From Quillaja saponaria (lineage: Eukaryota; Streptophyta; Magnoliopsida; Fabales; Quillajaceae), in assembly GCA_029379385.1 (NCBI GenBank), contig CM055611.1:806001-870000 (forward strand): a DNA stretch of 64,000 bases, given 5' to 3'. Shown in pieces: positions 1 to 13,701 of the stretch; position 1 is the stretch's first letter, and every line of letters begins with the position of its first letter. Under the pieces are notes generated by a model, which was not told the DNA's origin, searched no databases, and saw only the letters and a list, made by a program, of their open reading frames with translations. Made by a program: the position numbers and the translations under genes.

Positions 1-3000
1 TTTCTTGAATGATGATTGAATATCCTATTAATACAATAAATCAGTCTTTTGAAAATTTGAAATATTTGTAGAATATATTAAAAAATGTTCAAGAGGTTTA
101 AAAAGTATCTTATACATTTTGATAGAAAATATTATGTCTACGCCATTATTATTTTATATCTGGAATAACTCTCACCGTACTATAACAAGGTCGAATCTAT
201 TTTTTTTAATAATGATGATAACCATACGTGAACAATAGATATAATATCCTCGTGTTAAAGTGACCTGAAACAATTTGTTATAAATAACCTTATGTTAAAG
301 TGGCACACACACGTATAATAGAAGACTTGTCTTTTCCTAATATCTTTTTTGTTATTTTCAATGTACTTTGGTTGGACTATTTTATTAATGCTTTCAATTT
401 GGTAAACCGGTTCCAAATAATTCCCTTTAGTTTCAATGCCAACTCTATCTTGGAATGAAGACTCACAAAAGGAAAAAGGAAAAAATAAAAAAACTTTTGT
501 AAAAGTATTTAGAGTGTGCATGGTTTTTTTCTATTTGACTTGTAATCTACACAATAAGATTTAATTGTCTTTCTTTTTAAAAACACCTCATCTCTGGAGA
601 AAGTGAGATTCGGTCATTGAAAAATATTTCATCTCTTGTGAAAGTGATACTCAGTCACCGATTTTTCATTTACATTTGGTACATTCTTAAATTTAGGCTT
701 TTTGACCATAAAAAGTTAGACTTTACAAATTGTTTTTACAGAAATAAACACCTTTAATCACTTTATATAGGATAGACATATATCATGAGAAATTCTATTT
801 GAGGGAATTATGAAATATGTATTGCTTTTATGGACTCCCAATTGATATTGTCCAATAAACCGAAAGAAATTGAAGGAATTGGTACCATGAACCTATATAT
901 AAAAGGAATATATGTTACATTTTAATATTATTAGTGAAGTGATGCATTATCCTCAACATCATGAAAGACTAAATAAAATAAAATAAATGACACAACCCTT
1001 TCTTATCCTTTCTAATTCTAAATGGTTTCTTTGTTTGAAAGTGATTCAGGTTATAAAGACAAAAATCATGACAACATAAATGGTGAAGACTGAAGACCAA
1101 ATATATATATATATATATAACCTATGATTATTACTCGCAAATTGGTTCAATCGAACCATGGTATACAATAAAATTATTATTATTTGATTATTAAGAATAA
1201 ATTATTATTTTAACGGTTATGTGTAGTCAGGTCAATTTACACATATCTCAATTAATTACTTCTCTGATCTGGTCAATGTATATCATACTCAATCTAATAA
1301 TTAATTAAGATTACGAGTAAATCACTGTTATCCGAGATCTTGGATGAGCCTAAATGGCATTCTTTCCAATTCATTATATATTTTTTCTTTCATATTTCTC
1401 TTTGAATTTTGAGGAGAAAAAGGAAAAGCTTAAATGAGTTGAGCCAGAACCAGCATCTAGCAACTAGCAAGTAGCATAAACTTGCCCAAAACAGGCCTCG
1501 GATATGACAAATTCCATTAGCCCACAACAAACCCAGTATTGTAATTTGCAAAAGCCCATATTATTTTACCATATTTGGGCTGAGTTTTGGGTCAAACCTA
1601 TAATAACCTTTTGATTCAGGCCACTATAATCCTTAGCCTAATTCACAACCATTTTAGGTCTTGACGACCATATTAGGAATGGTTGGTTGAGAATAAGATA
1701 TGACCTGCAAAAAGACATTCACCATAGAACTGGTTCTTGTTTAAACCTCTAATAAGAACTAGAATTTAAAAATAGTGTATTTTAAAATAAGCACTAACAT
1801 TTTAATCCTAACTTGAAGAGTTCTTCATTAATTTTGGGTTCTCATGAACATCATTTGGGCCTTTTAGGTCAAGAGTTCGGGCTCGGACTTAACTATGGGC
1901 TTGGTCCAAGCTCTCCCACATCACCCACCATCTAGTGCGAGTAGTTGTGTTAAAAACACCACCTTAAATTCTTAATCATTGTAGTTAAACTTAGGAATAA
2001 AATAATGATTTATAAAACAATAAAAAAGAAAAGACAGACTTAGCTTAACAAGGAAAAAGGGTCACAGTATAAAATGGTGGAATGGAATTCCACAACATAA
2101 ACATGTTCTCCACAGTATAAAATGGTTGAAGTTGATATTTTGTTGGTAACTGGAAAAGGTATCCATTGCTACCACTACTACTGAATGAACAAAACTTTCA
2201 AGCCAAGTTTACATCATTATATCCACATCTATCTATGGTTAATTGGTTATACTCCAAGTTATCAATCCTATACCACTAATTTTTTTTATATTTTCTATTA
2301 AAAAATTAATTTAATTATTAGTTTAATTCTTTGTTTATCTTATTTATATTAAAGAAATGTATTGATGCAATAATCAAGCATCCTATGAGCCAAATAGTGT
2401 GGACCCAAATCCATTGATGCCATTTTCTTTGATTCTGTTGTGTTTTATTTTATTCAGTAGGACAGTCTCCCGTGATTAAGATTTATTATGAATACGTTTA
2501 AGAATTTTTTTTTTTTTTTTGTGATGATAACAATGGTTGAATTCATAAATAAATAAAACTAATGAAGAATATTGAAAACATGAGAACGACCTCGTTTTTC
2601 TAGATGGTTATAGGTGTAACACTTTGCTTTGATGATAATAAAGGGTCTTTCTAAGATGATCAATTATTAAATATAAAAAATATTATAATTCAAAAGACTA
2701 CTTATATTAATAGTGTCTATTTTCTTCATAATATGATTAAAATTAATTAATTATCGATAAATATTTTATATGAATACTCTAATAAATAGTATATTTTCAA
2801 ATTATAATTTGATCAAATTCCTCCCCTCCAACCTATATATATTTGTTAAATTAAAGAAAATGATGACATAAATATATTGAATCAAGAGTTTGATTAAAAA
2901 AAGAAGAAACATCCCAAGCTTGCAAGGCTTCTTTTGTCACATGAATCATATAATTAATTCAAATTGGGGACCAAAAACTGAAGACATCAAAACCTTAAAA

Positions 3001-3600
3001 ATAAAAAATAAATAAAAATCCAACCACTTTATCATGTTGAGAATTTAAGAAGGATGAAAAGGGCGTTATCAGAAAGTGAGATAATTCATAGAAAGAAAGC
3101 ATCTCTCACTCTTCCAATTAGAGAAGAAGAAGAAAGAAAGAAAGAATCCTTTGTCCTTCTCTGCAAATTCCTAAAGTTCAGATTCTTCAAAAAGAAGGAA
3201 GAATCTCAAAAGGAAACTCAGAGAAAGAAAAATAGTCAAGGAAGCTTCTTAGTTTTTGTTTTCTTCCATGTGTATAATTAAAAAGAAAGTTTAAGTTTCT
3301 TCAAAATAATTTGATCAAAAACGTTAACAAATTAATTAGAATAAACTTAATCTCTTAATTTTACAATAAATTATTTATATTTTTTAACAATTTAATTATT
3401 TAAAAAAGTGAAAAATATACCAACACTATTGATTTTTAGGTGGAGGCGAAGCCAAAAATAAAATCAAATAAAAATTTACCACCACATTCTTATTATTTTT
3501 GTTTTTCATTTTAAAATTAAATATTTATAATTTATTTCAGCTAAAAAAATAACTTAACATGATCCAATACACCGCGCCCATTAAATACGGCACAATGCGC
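1..3600. other. AT-rich intergenic region, no gene seen
   Basis: No convincing coding region. Short AT-rich ORFs here have low-complexity translations, including a 75-codon lysine-rich one at 3054-3281 (+). A short (TA)n run lies near 1100-1118. A less AT-rich stretch at about 1440-1960 may be an old repeat, but I cannot name it. At 590-655 two similar ~45-bp units, each built on 'catctct..gaaagtga', sit in direct repeat. The stretch just before 3800 becomes pyrimidine-rich (CT runs), as expected for the 5' leader of the SCAR gene that follows. Confidence 0.5.
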
Positions 3601-3809
3601 GCCGATTAAATTCTCTCTCTCTCTTTTTTTTATTTTACAAATTTATTTTATTTTTAAATATAAAGTTATAAACTCATTACTTACTCTCTTCACGTCTCCG
3701 TCTGTCCACAGTCCACACCGTATATTCATTTATTTCAATTCAGTCGTTCATTTCATTACCCAATACCCAAATTCTCTCTCTATTTCTGTTTCTCTCTCTT
3801 CTCTCTCCC

Positions 3810-3851
3810 ATGGTGGAAATGGAGAGGAGCTCAAGGAGCAGAGAGATATAA
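3810..3851 (+). promoter_or_regulatory. Upstream ORF (13 codons) in the SCAR 5' leader
   Basis: An ATG at 3810 in good context (ccATGG) opens a 13-codon frame ending in TAA at 3849-3851, 40 nt before the SCAR start codon at 3892. It lies within a CT-rich leader. If the transcript begins upstream of 3810, as the CT-rich tract suggests, ribosomes meet this frame first, so it could lower SCAR translation. The transcription start is not known, so the effect is inferred. Confidence 0.4.
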
Positions 3852-3891
3852 TTGTGAAAATTTAGGGTTTTGTGCTTGTTGATTTTGAAGA

Positions 3892-6800
3892 ATGCCGTTG
3901 ACGAGATACCAGTTAAGAAATGAGTACAGTTTGGCGGATCCGGAGCTGTACAGAGCAGCTGATAAAGATGATCCAGAAGCTTTATTGGAAGGTGTTGCCA
4001 TGGCTGGAATCGTCGGCGTCTTGCGCCAGCTCGGAGACCTTGCAGAGTGAGTTTTGTTCTGTTCCTGTTTTTTCACTCTAATGTTTTCTTAACTGAGTTT
4101 GAGTTCTGAATTGTGGTGGACTTACTATACTGAATGAGTAGGGTTTTGAATTTGGAAAATTTCGGGTGATTTTAGTGGTATGAATTCGAGTGGAATTGTT
4201 TATTATGTTGAACAATAGTTTTGAATTGAAATTTGATTTCAAAATTTGGAGTGAATTGCATTTGGCAAGATTTATCTAATGTGTATATAGACTTGAATTT
4301 CTTTCTAGTCTTTAGGATATTGTATACTAGTTCGAGATTCTTAGAAATGAATAAAAAGATTTTCTGAGAAATTGTGCACAAAATTGGTATTTTGGGAATT
4401 GGGATTCTGGAGTACATTCATTATCTGAATTAGAAACCTCGCTAGTCCGTTTCTGAATTGTATTTCTTTTCCGTCTCTTTAATATTTATCAGGTTTTAAT
4501 TTCCTTATTTCTATATTGTCAACGTCATTACTAAAAAAGCAAAGGGACAACCTAGTATGCAAATTGCTCCAAATTTTGGTGTTGAATATATGCCAAATGA
4601 CAGGGTCTAGACTCTAAACTTGGAAACTTTAGATTAATTACTTAACTAACAAGCTGGATCAATCTGCATTTCATTAAACAATCAGTGTGAAAAAAACTCA
4701 ACTGATTCTGGAGCTGGGTGATAGAGCTGTGCTCTTCTAACTCAACAGAATGCTAAGAAAATCAAATAACAGAACCGGGGGGGGGGGGGGGAATGATTTC
4801 ATAGAAAATCACAGAAATCTGGAATTACAGCCATAGAAGGCTAATCAGTACAGAAAGATGAACTAAGTAAAGCGCTAAGGAATGAAGCTACAGAAAGAAG
4901 GAGAAATTAAGGGAGAAGAGTACAAATTTTCTCAGATACCTTTCTCTACCTTACCTCATCCCTCTATAACTACCTAGCCTGCAGTACTAACAAGTTCCCA
5001 ATCATTGCACACTCCTACTTGTGTGGGTGCCTGCCAGGCAGGCCCACATGGTATGAATGGTATTTTTGTGGTAGAATCTCATTTCTGTTAGGCCGCAAGG
5101 ATTGGTCTGCCACCTGTCCACTTTCTCTAACCAATGTTTTCTCAGTCACGTGACCCTCAGCAGTGAGTTACACAGATTTAGCATATGTGCTCTCTTCACT
5201 TGTCAATTTGGACACCAAGTCCCGGTGGATGGCCTGAGGATCAAGCTGCTGGTTTACCTGCTTCATATCACTGGGCCAGCCGGAATGTTAATTCAAACAA
5301 TGTTTTTTTTGTTATCCTTTGCTTTAGACTTATGCTTCTCTCTTTTATTTGTGTTACTGCTTTTTCCCCTCTTTTTCTGTATTATGGTCAAGTCCCAACT
5401 AATTAATTGCTCTTATTTCTGATTTTGGAGTTTTTAACTATATAGGTTTATGCATGAGTTAGATTTTCACTGTTGTTTAATTCCATGAACTTCAATCTGG
5501 TTTAATGTTTGGTAAGTGGTATTCTGGAGCCTTGTTGGTTTACTGTACCAGAGTGGGTATTGCCTGTGTTTTTTTCTTGATACAGTCATTAAGCAGTTGA
5601 GTAGACTGTGGAGTAGGTTTTATGATTTATTTTTGTTTTGTCACTATTTCCTTGTAGATGTGTTTTCAAAAGTGTAATTTCAAATCACTATTTCTAATAG
5701 GTTGCCTTTCAAAGGACTGTAGTTAAAGGTGATATATATAGAAACTTTTAGCATTTGGCTGGCAATTGTATTTGTGATACACTAGTAACGAGTGGCTACT
5801 TTTAGAATTTTTAAATGCCAACTGTTGTATTCATTGCATCTTAACAAGTGCCCTAGAAAAACTTTTTTAAGGTTTAATAGAACTCCTGTGTCTGTCTTTC
5901 AGTTTTACTAAGTGATCAAGTTGGATGTGTTTTTTCTTATGTAAGTGTATATTCAATGTCAAGGCCATTATCTTTATTCTAGGAGTCTCTAGGATATAGT
6001 ATGAATAATTGTATTCAGACTTGTATGCTTAGGTCTCTTGAATTGGTATTCTCTTAAAGAAGTTCTCCTGGATGAAAGTTAACATGAGTTGGGAATATGT
6101 GTAAGCACATATAATAACCAACACTGAATGCCAGAAAGCCATATACTCACTTTATTATACCACTTACATTTATACTATATGCTCAATCAATGACAATGAC
6201 TTGGATTTTGACTATTCGTTTGTTCTTATGTTGAAGGTTTGCTGCTGAGCTCTTCCATGACTTGCATGAAGAAGTTATGACAACTGCTGCTAGAAGCCAT
6301 GGTCTGATGGCTCGTGTCCAACAACTTGAGGCAGAAGTTCCTTCGCTTGAAAAGGCATTTCTGTCTCAGACGAACCATTCATCATTCTTCTCTACTGGAG
6401 GTTAGATTACTCTTGGTACAGTCATTTTGTGTGTGATATCTGCTGGCCATCGTGATTTGAAGCACTGGTGGCCCTTTAGTAGTTTTATATAATACATTTT
6501 CCATAGTTAAGTGCCAAATCTTATTGCAGGTATTGATTGGCATCCTAATTTGCGATCCGAGCAGAATCTGATCACTCGTGGAGACTTACCTCGATTCATA
6601 ATGGATTCGTATGAAGAATGCCGGGGTCCACCACAGCTATTCCTTCTGGACAAGTATTGTAGCCTTATTTTGTCTTGATAGAAACTATTGAAAACATAAA
6701 ATTGGAAGCAATTCTGTAATGATAATTAAAACATTGTTTTGTTGTGGCTTCTAAAGGTTTGATGTTGCTGGGGCTGGGTCATGTTTGCAGCGATATACTG

Positions 6801-9800
6801 ATCCATCATGCTTCAAAATGGAAACAGAAGCAACTGGAATACCTGTAGTAGATGTTCAAAGGGACAAGAGAACACGCAAAATGAAGGTACAAAGGTTAAC
6901 TAAGAAGAACCATATACAATTTTCGGGCAAGTTGTTTTCATTTATTAGAAAGAGTAATTATCCCTTGTTTAAGTGTCTTATTCACATAATCTGGCATAGT
7001 TATGCTGTGGACCCATCAAGGGTTATGTTTGACTTCCAACAGTGAATTGATAAACATCTGATACCAAGAAAATGGAACTTTTTCTTTCTACATTCATCCA
7101 AATGGAGCAACCTTGTCAAGGAATGATTGTTGGTTGCAACTTTCTGCAAAGTTTGGAAATTTTATCACAATAGTGTTGAGTTATGTGCTCATCCATTTGA
7201 CATCATTTGATGCAAAGACACTAATTTGTGTTTCTGCTGCATGTAGTAATCATCTCATAAACCAATGCTATCAAATGTAATCTTATACTGTTACAGTTTT
7301 GAAGGTGTTATCTTTTTTTGTCTATGGCAGAAGAAAGGAGCGCGCTGGAGGAATGGAGAAACCCCAGAAATTGCACCAGGACATGCAAAGTGGGTCCTCA
7401 ATTTTTTTGTGTGCAGTAGTTCAACTTATGTTTGTCTTACTGCACGTTGTATCTGTGTAAATGATTGATTGATGACTTACTTATCTTTCCATTAGTGCAG
7501 ACTTCATCAGTTGTTTCAGGAGGAGAGCATTGAGAATGGTTATAGTGACCCTGCACGTCTTGTGAAGTTGAAAAGGAGGCAATTAAATGGGTCCGCAGTT
7601 GACTCAAAAATTGGGAAAAGTTACATGGAGAAATTTCTGGAATCTCCTTCACCTGATCATAAAATGGTATGTGAAACTTCAGTTATTCCTCTGCCATTGA
7701 ATTTGATCTCAGATGATACTAGCGAAACGGGGGATCAAATACTTGAAATCAGTACAGTTTGTGCAGTGAAAGAGATATCAGGACACGGAAGCACATCTTC
7801 ATCACCTAATGAACAGGAAGTGATGCTAGAACCATCATCAAATTTGTATGATGAGATAGATGTAAGTACCCTGAAGGAGCATGAACTGAGGCCTGACAGT
7901 GGCACAAAGGAAATATCTTCCAACCCTCTTGATGTTGTTGTTAAAAGGGAATTGGCAGTTGATGGACAACAGCAAATAGAAGGAAGTGTAGATGGGTACC
8001 AGTCTGATGATGTGACTAGCGAGGTTGACAGTTATGTGGATGCTCTAAATACCATGATGTCAGAAATGGAAGCAGACAACGAATCTAGACCAAAGAATAG
8101 CATGTTAAATATTGCAAAACAGGGAACGGATTCTGATGAAGAACTTTTGGAGTCTGAAGCTCGGCTTTCAGATTCTCAATCAATTGGAAACTCTTCAGCA
8201 TCAGATGAAAATAGTTTATCTAAGAAAGATAGATCTAGTTCCTCGTGCTCTGATTCTTTAAGCAGTTTGATTGAAAATACACCATCAGATGGCAATGGAG
8301 CAGCTAAATTGCTCTCATCTACTGAATCTTGTCTAGGGGAGATTGAGAATAAACCATCTCACCAGCTGTGCAAAGTCGTTGAGTCTCGTGAAACAGAATT
8401 TGAAAATACACCATCAGATGGCGATGGAGCAGCTAAATTGCTATCATCTACTGAATATTGTCCAGAGGAGATTTTGAATAAACCATCTCACCAGCTGTGC
8501 AAAGTCGTCGAGTCTCATGAAACAGAATTTGATGCGCTTGTTGGCACTGTTAATTTGCATATTCCGGAAGAAAAGACCCCTGACATTAGAGAAGACCCCT
8601 GTAGTTCATGTCCGATGAATTCAACTTCTAGTCTGCTGCAGTCAGATCTTGGAGAGCCCTCATCAATATCCCAATACGTGGGCCCTGAGTTAGATGAAAC
8701 TTGTGATGGTAAACATCTTTCAATATCAACAGACAGTGATGACAGGACATATCTTGTTGAATCTACAGCTGCTGTTGCTGATGCTCTCTCCCTGGTAAGG
8801 GATGATGCTCATTCTATAGTTTCTTCTGAAATCCAAACTGTGAGCAAGGATGATAATGGTGATCCATATGTCAAATCTGATGTTTTAACGCAATTTTCAA
8901 GTGGTTCAGAGTTATCTGCTGATGAAAAATGCTGTAATAGTTCTCTGAACAAAGTGTTACAAACAGAATCTGCAGATGGAAGTTCTTCTGAAATTATGAG
9001 CTGTGAGAAGAATGCTTCACCAGAAAAGCATATTATTAGCATAGCCTTGGAAGAAGTAGACTCCTTTCCAGACATCGGATTGCCGCTTGATTGTTCATCT
9101 TCTAATTCAGATATTCTTGAGCCTGATAAGTTAGTTTCTGAAGCCAATGATTGCATTATAACTTCTGATCTCAATACAGAAGATTTATCGCCTGGGGTAG
9201 ACTCTACACTGCTCCCTGACTCAAACTTATTTTTGATGTTGGGTGCTCCAAAGACCGGTAGTCCTACAGAGAAGCAATTCTCAGTTTTAACTCATGCCAG
9301 TCAACAAGTTGAACCTGATTCAGCGGCTGTGGATATTCTATATTCTGATCAGCTATCAAATGTTAAAGAGTTTTCTAAAATGGTGAATGGAGAAGAAATA
9401 GGTGGATCCATCTGCAATGTGGATGTGGTAAGAAATGATGCGCCTCTTGAGCATCAATCTCATTCCCCGGATTATCCACAGCAGGAGAATTCTGCAATTT
9501 CGAATGATGTGGTAAGTGAAATGTATCGGGCAGAAGATGAGGTTGTAGCTGCTGCCACTGCTGTTGATTGTGGCGAAGATGATGTCTGCAACGTTACTTG
9601 TCCATCTTCAGATCTACTTTCCTCTGTACCGAGGAGTCTTTCAACTTCACAAGAATCTCCATCTGAATTCCAAGAGACCGATCTGAAAGAAATTGAATCA
9701 AATGAGGCAGGTGCTACAGCATGTCCCACAGAGCCAGAGGCACTAAAGGAAGTGGATCAACTGGACCCACCTTCAGATATTATTTCCTCTCCAATGAAAG

Positions 9801-11891
9801 ATCATGCAAGTCTTCAGGAATCTCCTCCTAGATCTTCAGATTCTCATGAAGGTGCACCAGCATCCCATGCAGAATCAGAAGCTCATGCCGTAACAGATAG
9901 ACTAGAAGTTCCTCCTGCTGATCTACAGTCCATACTGAACAGATCTGTCTCGTGTGACCCTTCCTATGGTGATGTTCATGATCTGTCTATTACTGAACAG
10001 ACCCAAAACAGGTATCCTGTCAAAAATGTAACCATTGCACCTGATTTTTCAGCAGTGGATGATCAGGAGTCAAATTCAAAATTGCTGTGTGTGAGTGACT
10101 TTGTGCAGAATGGTGAAGATGCTGTGTCATCTCCATGCCATAGCCAACCAGAGGCTGAAACTCCTTTAGAAAAATCACTACAATTACATGATGGTCAACT
10201 TGATACCAAATATCTGGTACAAGATGGAAAAAGTTCTAACTCAATGGAACTTCAATGTGAACAAATGCAAACTCCAACTGACTTGGTGCAAGAAAGAAGG
10301 TCTCATGCTGCTTCTGAATGTCTTCTAGACCAACCTTCACCATCAGAATCCTTACCCCCACAGCCATCTGGGGTGGAGCTTGACCAAACAAAGCAAGTAA
10401 TGAATTCATTACAACCTCTCCTTCCTAGCCTGCTTCCTGAGGCAACCCAAATCACTCTCGAGGAGATGCCGCCTATGCCTCCATTGCCCCCTATGCAGTG
10501 GAGGATGGGCAAGTTTCAACTTGCTTCCCTGGCTTCCCACACAAATTTAGTTGAAGTTAGTCAGACCTCATTGAGTCCAATACAGCCTTTTCAAACTGAA
10601 GATAAGTCTCAAATTTCTTTACCATCTTCTGAGAGTGGGATGCTGCAGCCTCAGAACCGAGTTTTGCCGGTCTTGGGTGGGAAAGGTGAGAACCTGCGAC
10701 AAGCTTTTGGATATTTGGTGGATGACTTGGATCATTCTGCTCCAGTTCCAACAGCTGTGCAATTACCAACTATCTTTAATGATGCAAATAGTCGACACAA
10801 TTATTTGGGTCTGGGGGACGCCCAAACTCAGAACCCATTCTTTACTGTTCCTGCAGTATCTACTGAGAGGCCTCCACACGATGTCCTCGTTCAAGAGGGA
10901 GAAATGGTACAATGTCCAAACCCATGTTCACCTGTGCCACCTGTTGACTCTACTACTGATCCTGGACGTGATTTGGTACCTTCACAAGAAATAATGGCCC
11001 AGTCTCCAAGTGATCTAGTGGTAGGGACTGGTTCAGATGTTAGAATGATGCAACACCCTTCCCAGAATCTAGAAGGAGAACAAGGAAATCTTTCTGCTAC
11101 TCCTACAGCACCCCTTACTAAGGAAGATTTGCAGCACCAGCATAAATTGCTACTGTCAGAGGGAGAAATGGCATGGTCATCTGATACTTCTGCTCAAACC
11201 GCAGCCCCTCAAGATGGAAAGCCAAATGGCAATCCATCGAGTAAGGCTCCTCGTCCACGAAATCCTTTGATTGATGCTGTTGTTGCACATGACCAAAGCA
11301 AGGTATTGACAGTTTCTGGTTTTTGTCGTGTAGAATGTGCTCCTTATGAGGTCTTCTTTTTGGATAACACTGACTACTATATCTTTGCAGCTGAGAAAGG
11401 TTACTGAGCGGGTTAGGCCTCAAATACCACAAAAGGTTGATGAAAGAGATTCTTTGTTAGAACAGATAAGAACCAAGGTAAGAGCTGATCAGTTTTGTCT
11501 TATTATTTATTCATTCTCACATCTGGTTTCCAGTTAAAAGCAATGTTGTGCTAAACATTCTGGTTCTGCCAGTCTTTCAACTTGAAGCCTGCAGCAACTA
11601 CAAGACCCAGCATTCAAGGCCCAAAAACGAATTTGAAGGTTGCTGCCATCTTGGAAAAAGCAAATGCAATTCGACAGGTCAGTCTCTCTCTCTCTCTCTC
11701 TATCTTCCCCTCTCCCTCTCCCTCTTTCTCTCCCCTCTTCCTTCCTGTTATTTAACTAGGATGATTAATATTACAGTAGTTCTGCCACATTCTGATCTGT
11801 CTAGTATCATTATCATATATGATTGTTATTGAAATAGGCTTTGGCTGGAAGTGACGAAGATGATGATGCAGATAGTTGGAGTGATTCTTGA
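3892..11891 (+). CDS. SCAR/WAVE family protein (SCAR2-like), activator of the Arp2/3 complex
   Basis: Subunit of the WAVE regulatory complex, which drives Arp2/3-dependent actin branching and so cell shape and polar growth. Nine exons with GT-AG introns: 3892-4046, 6237-6400, 6530-6653, 6757-6886, 7331-7389, 7501-11302, 11391-11477, 11573-11677, 11838-11891. They join without a frame break into 1,559 residues. Exons 1-6 begin with the N-terminal SCAR homology domain (starts [12 protein letters not shown], then LFHDLHEEV and GIDWHPNLR blocks). Exon 6 is a 3.8-kb acidic, serine-rich, low-conservation central region ending in a proline patch ([10 protein letters not shown]). A WH2 actin-binding motif spans exons 6 and 7 ([14 protein letters not shown] / LRKVTERV). 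The protein ends with the connector ([14 protein letters not shown]) and an acidic tail with the conserved Trp (DSWSDS). Intron 1 is 2.2 kb. Length is at the upper end of the SCAR2 class. Subfamily assignment is by layout and recalled motifs. Confidence 0.95.
4777..4791 (+). repeat. G15 homopolymer inside SCAR intron 1
   Basis: Fifteen consecutive G in otherwise AT-rich intron 1. It sits at the edge of a less AT-rich island (about 4690-5290) that reads unlike the rest of the intron and may be an old insertion. I found no terminal repeats or coding match to name it. Confidence 0.6.
8273..8530 (+). repeat. In-frame tandem duplication of 129 bp (43 codons) in SCAR exon 6
   Basis: Copies 8273-8401 and 8402-8530 are nearly identical, differing at about a dozen positions. 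Each encodes a 43-residue unit that starts ENTPSDG and ends ETEF. The period is a multiple of three, so the frame is kept. It lies in the disordered central part of the protein, where length change should be tolerated. The low divergence points to a fairly recent event. Confidence 0.9.
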
Positions 11892-13701
11892 GTAACACCT
11901 TAAAGAAAGATAATAAAGCAAAACTTTGCTGCATTGTTCTCTGCTTTGACTGTTGCCATGAACTCGTGGGAAATGCTAGTCTCCCCACAATGAATGGAAA
12001 GTCCTCGCGACTAATGGATTCTTTCATGTTCCTTTCCATGGTCAAGTATGATACTCATACTACTTACTCTTCCGTCTTGCTTCCGGATGTATTCGTCAGT
12101 ACTCATCTTCATTTTCAGTAATGCTGAATCCGTTCTAGGCGAAATGCTTTACACAAGAACGAATCTAGGACAGCATGCAAGCGCCGTCCTAGTCAAATAC
12201 AACATGTTGAAGTTAAAATACTAGCTGGTGTAAATTGTGTTGGGGCCCTTATATTTTTTATTTGTAGTATATGGCTGCAATTTTGTAATTTTGTATGTAG
12301 TGTTTTTTGTGGTAAATTCTCCTAATTTACCGTTTAGTTTGTTACTGTATGTTTTTTGTTAAAATAGTAATATATATACAAGTGTGAATCTTTCTGATGT
12401 ACAGTTATTATAATCACAATTTATTCATTCATTTACTCTTGTCCTATTTGACAACATTGTTCTAGCCATAGGTGCAAAGGAAATGGTTTTGTTAACGGTG
12501 ATGATGACTTGTCATTTTACAAACGCCTTGAGTTGCCTTATACGCTTTTTTGTGGTTAGAGAGTAAATGATGGATTGCAGCAAAATAAGGTAGTACAAAA
12601 GAAGGAAAAGAAGTTTAAAATTATATTGCCATTTTTTTTTCCTTTTATTATTAAAACGTCAATTCATAATATTTTCATGTCATAAAATAAAGATTATAGT
12701 TTAAATCTACTTGATTATAACATTCATTTTTATTACTAAATATATTTTTTATAAGAAATCACGGAATTCATTATACATCAATATAACTTAATTCAACAAT
12801 TAATATTACAACTCCATAACAAATGAACAAATAATTTATAAAGGACATAATATATTATAATTTTAACCTTGGTCTCGAGATCTCTACATTTTACTAGTTG
12901 AATTAAGAAATCATCTACTATTATTACAAAATAGTAACTCTAACTCAATTGATAAACATAAAAAAGATGCTGGAGTATTAAGTTTAACCCAAAGATTCTT
13001 GAATCATATGGAGAAGGTGGAAGTGATACTTTGAAATTTTAAATTAAAGGATGGATATAGGTTAAATGATAATCATAGAAATAAAATAATATTTTGAAAA
13101 TTAGAAATTTATGATATAATGTCTCAGTACTACTTCATTTCCTTTTGACCTCTTAAAAATAAATAGAATTATTGTTTACAAAAAGGACTTAGTTATATTT
13201 AAATAACTCATTTTATATATCTTAGAAAAATATAATAGTATAAAGATTATTAAGTTGGCTTTCATTTATGCAAATATTGAAAAGAATAATATAATAATAT
13301 AATTAAATGTATTACATATAATTTATACGATCAATTGCATTTATTTTTATTAATTAAAACTCATTTTGTAATAGGTTCATTATAATTATATAATATGAAA
13401 TTGACTCTTGTTTATCAAATTTATACCGTGAGCTCAAAATCTAGTAAAGAAAAATGGAAAGGAAAGAGGTCACTTTTTCTTTAAAACGGGAGTGAGATCC
13501 CGCCATTGCGCCAAACCTTCCTCAACTTGTAATTTCTGACATAGTCACAGAAATCATCTACCAGATGCGCCGGCAGTGGGTTGATGTGCCCGTTGCAAAA
13601 AAACGATACTTTACATTTAGTATATATGTTTCCTTATGCCATTTTGTTCGACAGCATAGCAGGAATCAGGGCATGACCTTCTTCAGTCTCCCAAATCTTC
13701 A
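11892..13701. other. SCAR 3' flank and PPR upstream region
   Basis: The first ~500 bases after the SCAR stop are moderately GC-containing and then T-rich (AATATATAT and TTTTGT runs near 12280-12370), consistent with a 3' UTR. The remainder is very AT-rich with no coding signal. A more GC-rich patch at 13480-13600 precedes the PPR gene and probably holds its promoter and leader, although no clear TATA box stands out. Confidence 0.4.

Noticed and set aside
3054..3281. 75-codon ORF upstream of SCAR
   Set aside because: Lys/Glu/Ser low-complexity translation of A/G-rich DNA, no domain, no promoter signal.
5102..5422. 106-codon ORF in SCAR intron 1
   Set aside because: Lies inside an intron whose flanking exons join in phase; T-rich DNA gives a falsely hydrophobic protein.
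6785..7045. 86-codon ORF
   Set aside because: It is SCAR exon 4 read through its donor into intron; exon boundary is at 6886.
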